NCBI GenBank assembly: GCA_937897665.1
Contig: CALCPB010000888.1
Location: 1 to 5,357, forward strand
DNA: 5,357 nt
Reading direction: 5' to 3'
Origin: an uncultured Halomicronema sp.
Lineage (GTDB): Bacteria > Cyanobacteriota > Cyanobacteriia > Phormidesmidales > Phormidesmidaceae
Below the pieces are notes generated by a model. That model searched no databases and was not told where the DNA came from. It saw only the letters and a program-made list of their open reading frames with translations. Below, piece by piece: positions 5,253-5,357 of this stretch (position 1 is the first letter of the stretch; the number at the start of each line of letters is the position of its first letter). The position numbers and the translations under genes were made by a program.

Positions 5253-5357
5253 CGCCCATTCAAGTGGTGGGCATTGGGTTAGCCGGGGCAGCCAGCCTAC
5301 CGCTGGCAACGCTGACGTAGATTGCTCAGGCGACTGTATTGGCTGGGGGCGCTCGCC
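5249..5357 (+). pseudogene. cbiE: 5' end of cbiE/cobL (precorrin-6y methyltransferase) with in-frame TAG
   Basis: The ATG at 5249 overlaps the cobH stop and is preceded by GGGAAG (5239-5244). The first residues, TPIQVVGIGLAGAASL, match the SAM-binding start of CbiE/CobL, the enzyme that methylates precorrin-6y at C-5 and C-15. After 23 codons there is a TAG at 5318-5320. The same frame then continues IAQATVLAGGAR to the window end, which fits the next family segment (helix, then G-x-x-R-H-L) without any gap. TAG also ends the first two plus-strand genes here, so it is an ordinary stop in this genome. The gene is therefore broken by one base change, read through, or affected by a sequence error. 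Restart at TTG 5339 would lose the SAM-binding loop. The downstream part lies outside the window. Confidence 0.65.

Noticed and set aside
5012..5263. An 83-codon minus-strand open frame opposite the end of cobH
   Set aside because: It is an antisense reading of GC-rich conserved cobH sequence, low in complexity and rich in Ala, Thr and Pro.

Overview
This window looks like ordinary cyanobacterial chromosome. Eight copies of the HIP1 octamer GCGATCGC lie in 5.4 kb. Two small proteins, DUF2949 and DUF4168, belong to families I know mainly from cyanobacteria. The ScpA and HolA sequences are also of cyanobacterial type. A filamentous Leptolyngbya-like lineage would fit, but the sequence does not let me name a genus.

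Layout from left to right. Positions 1-168 hold a probable promoter for the first gene and possibly the 5' end of a divergent gene leaving the window. A plus-strand pair follows: a two-helix membrane protein with a LapA-type domain (169-534) and, 8 nt later, scpA, the kleisin of the SMC chromosome condensation complex (543-1409). After a 232-bp spacer comes a lone Uma2-family PD-(D/E)XK putative endonuclease (1642-2229). A 342-bp spacer then holds a GC-rich hairpin but no gene I can support. A tiny DUF2949 gene (2572-2763) converges on a minus-strand pair. That pair is holA (clamp-loader delta subunit, 4569-3559) followed by a secreted DUF4168 protein (3486-2974). The 210 bp between the convergent genes are full of inverted repeats. 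Divergent from holA, with a 68-bp gap, is cobH/cbiC (4638-5252) of cobalamin synthesis. It overlaps by ATGA the start of cbiE/cobL, which runs to the window end.

The genes form several unrelated housekeeping units: chromosome condensation, replication and the corrin pathway. A small accessory-type gene (Uma2) and two short proteins of unknown function sit between them. I see no new defence system, CRISPR array, insertion sequence or biosynthetic cluster. The clearest anomaly is an in-frame TAG after 23 codons of cbiE/cobL, with the family-like reading frame continuing on its far side. Next is the cluster of inverted repeats at 2776-2972, which may be terminators or a structured RNA.
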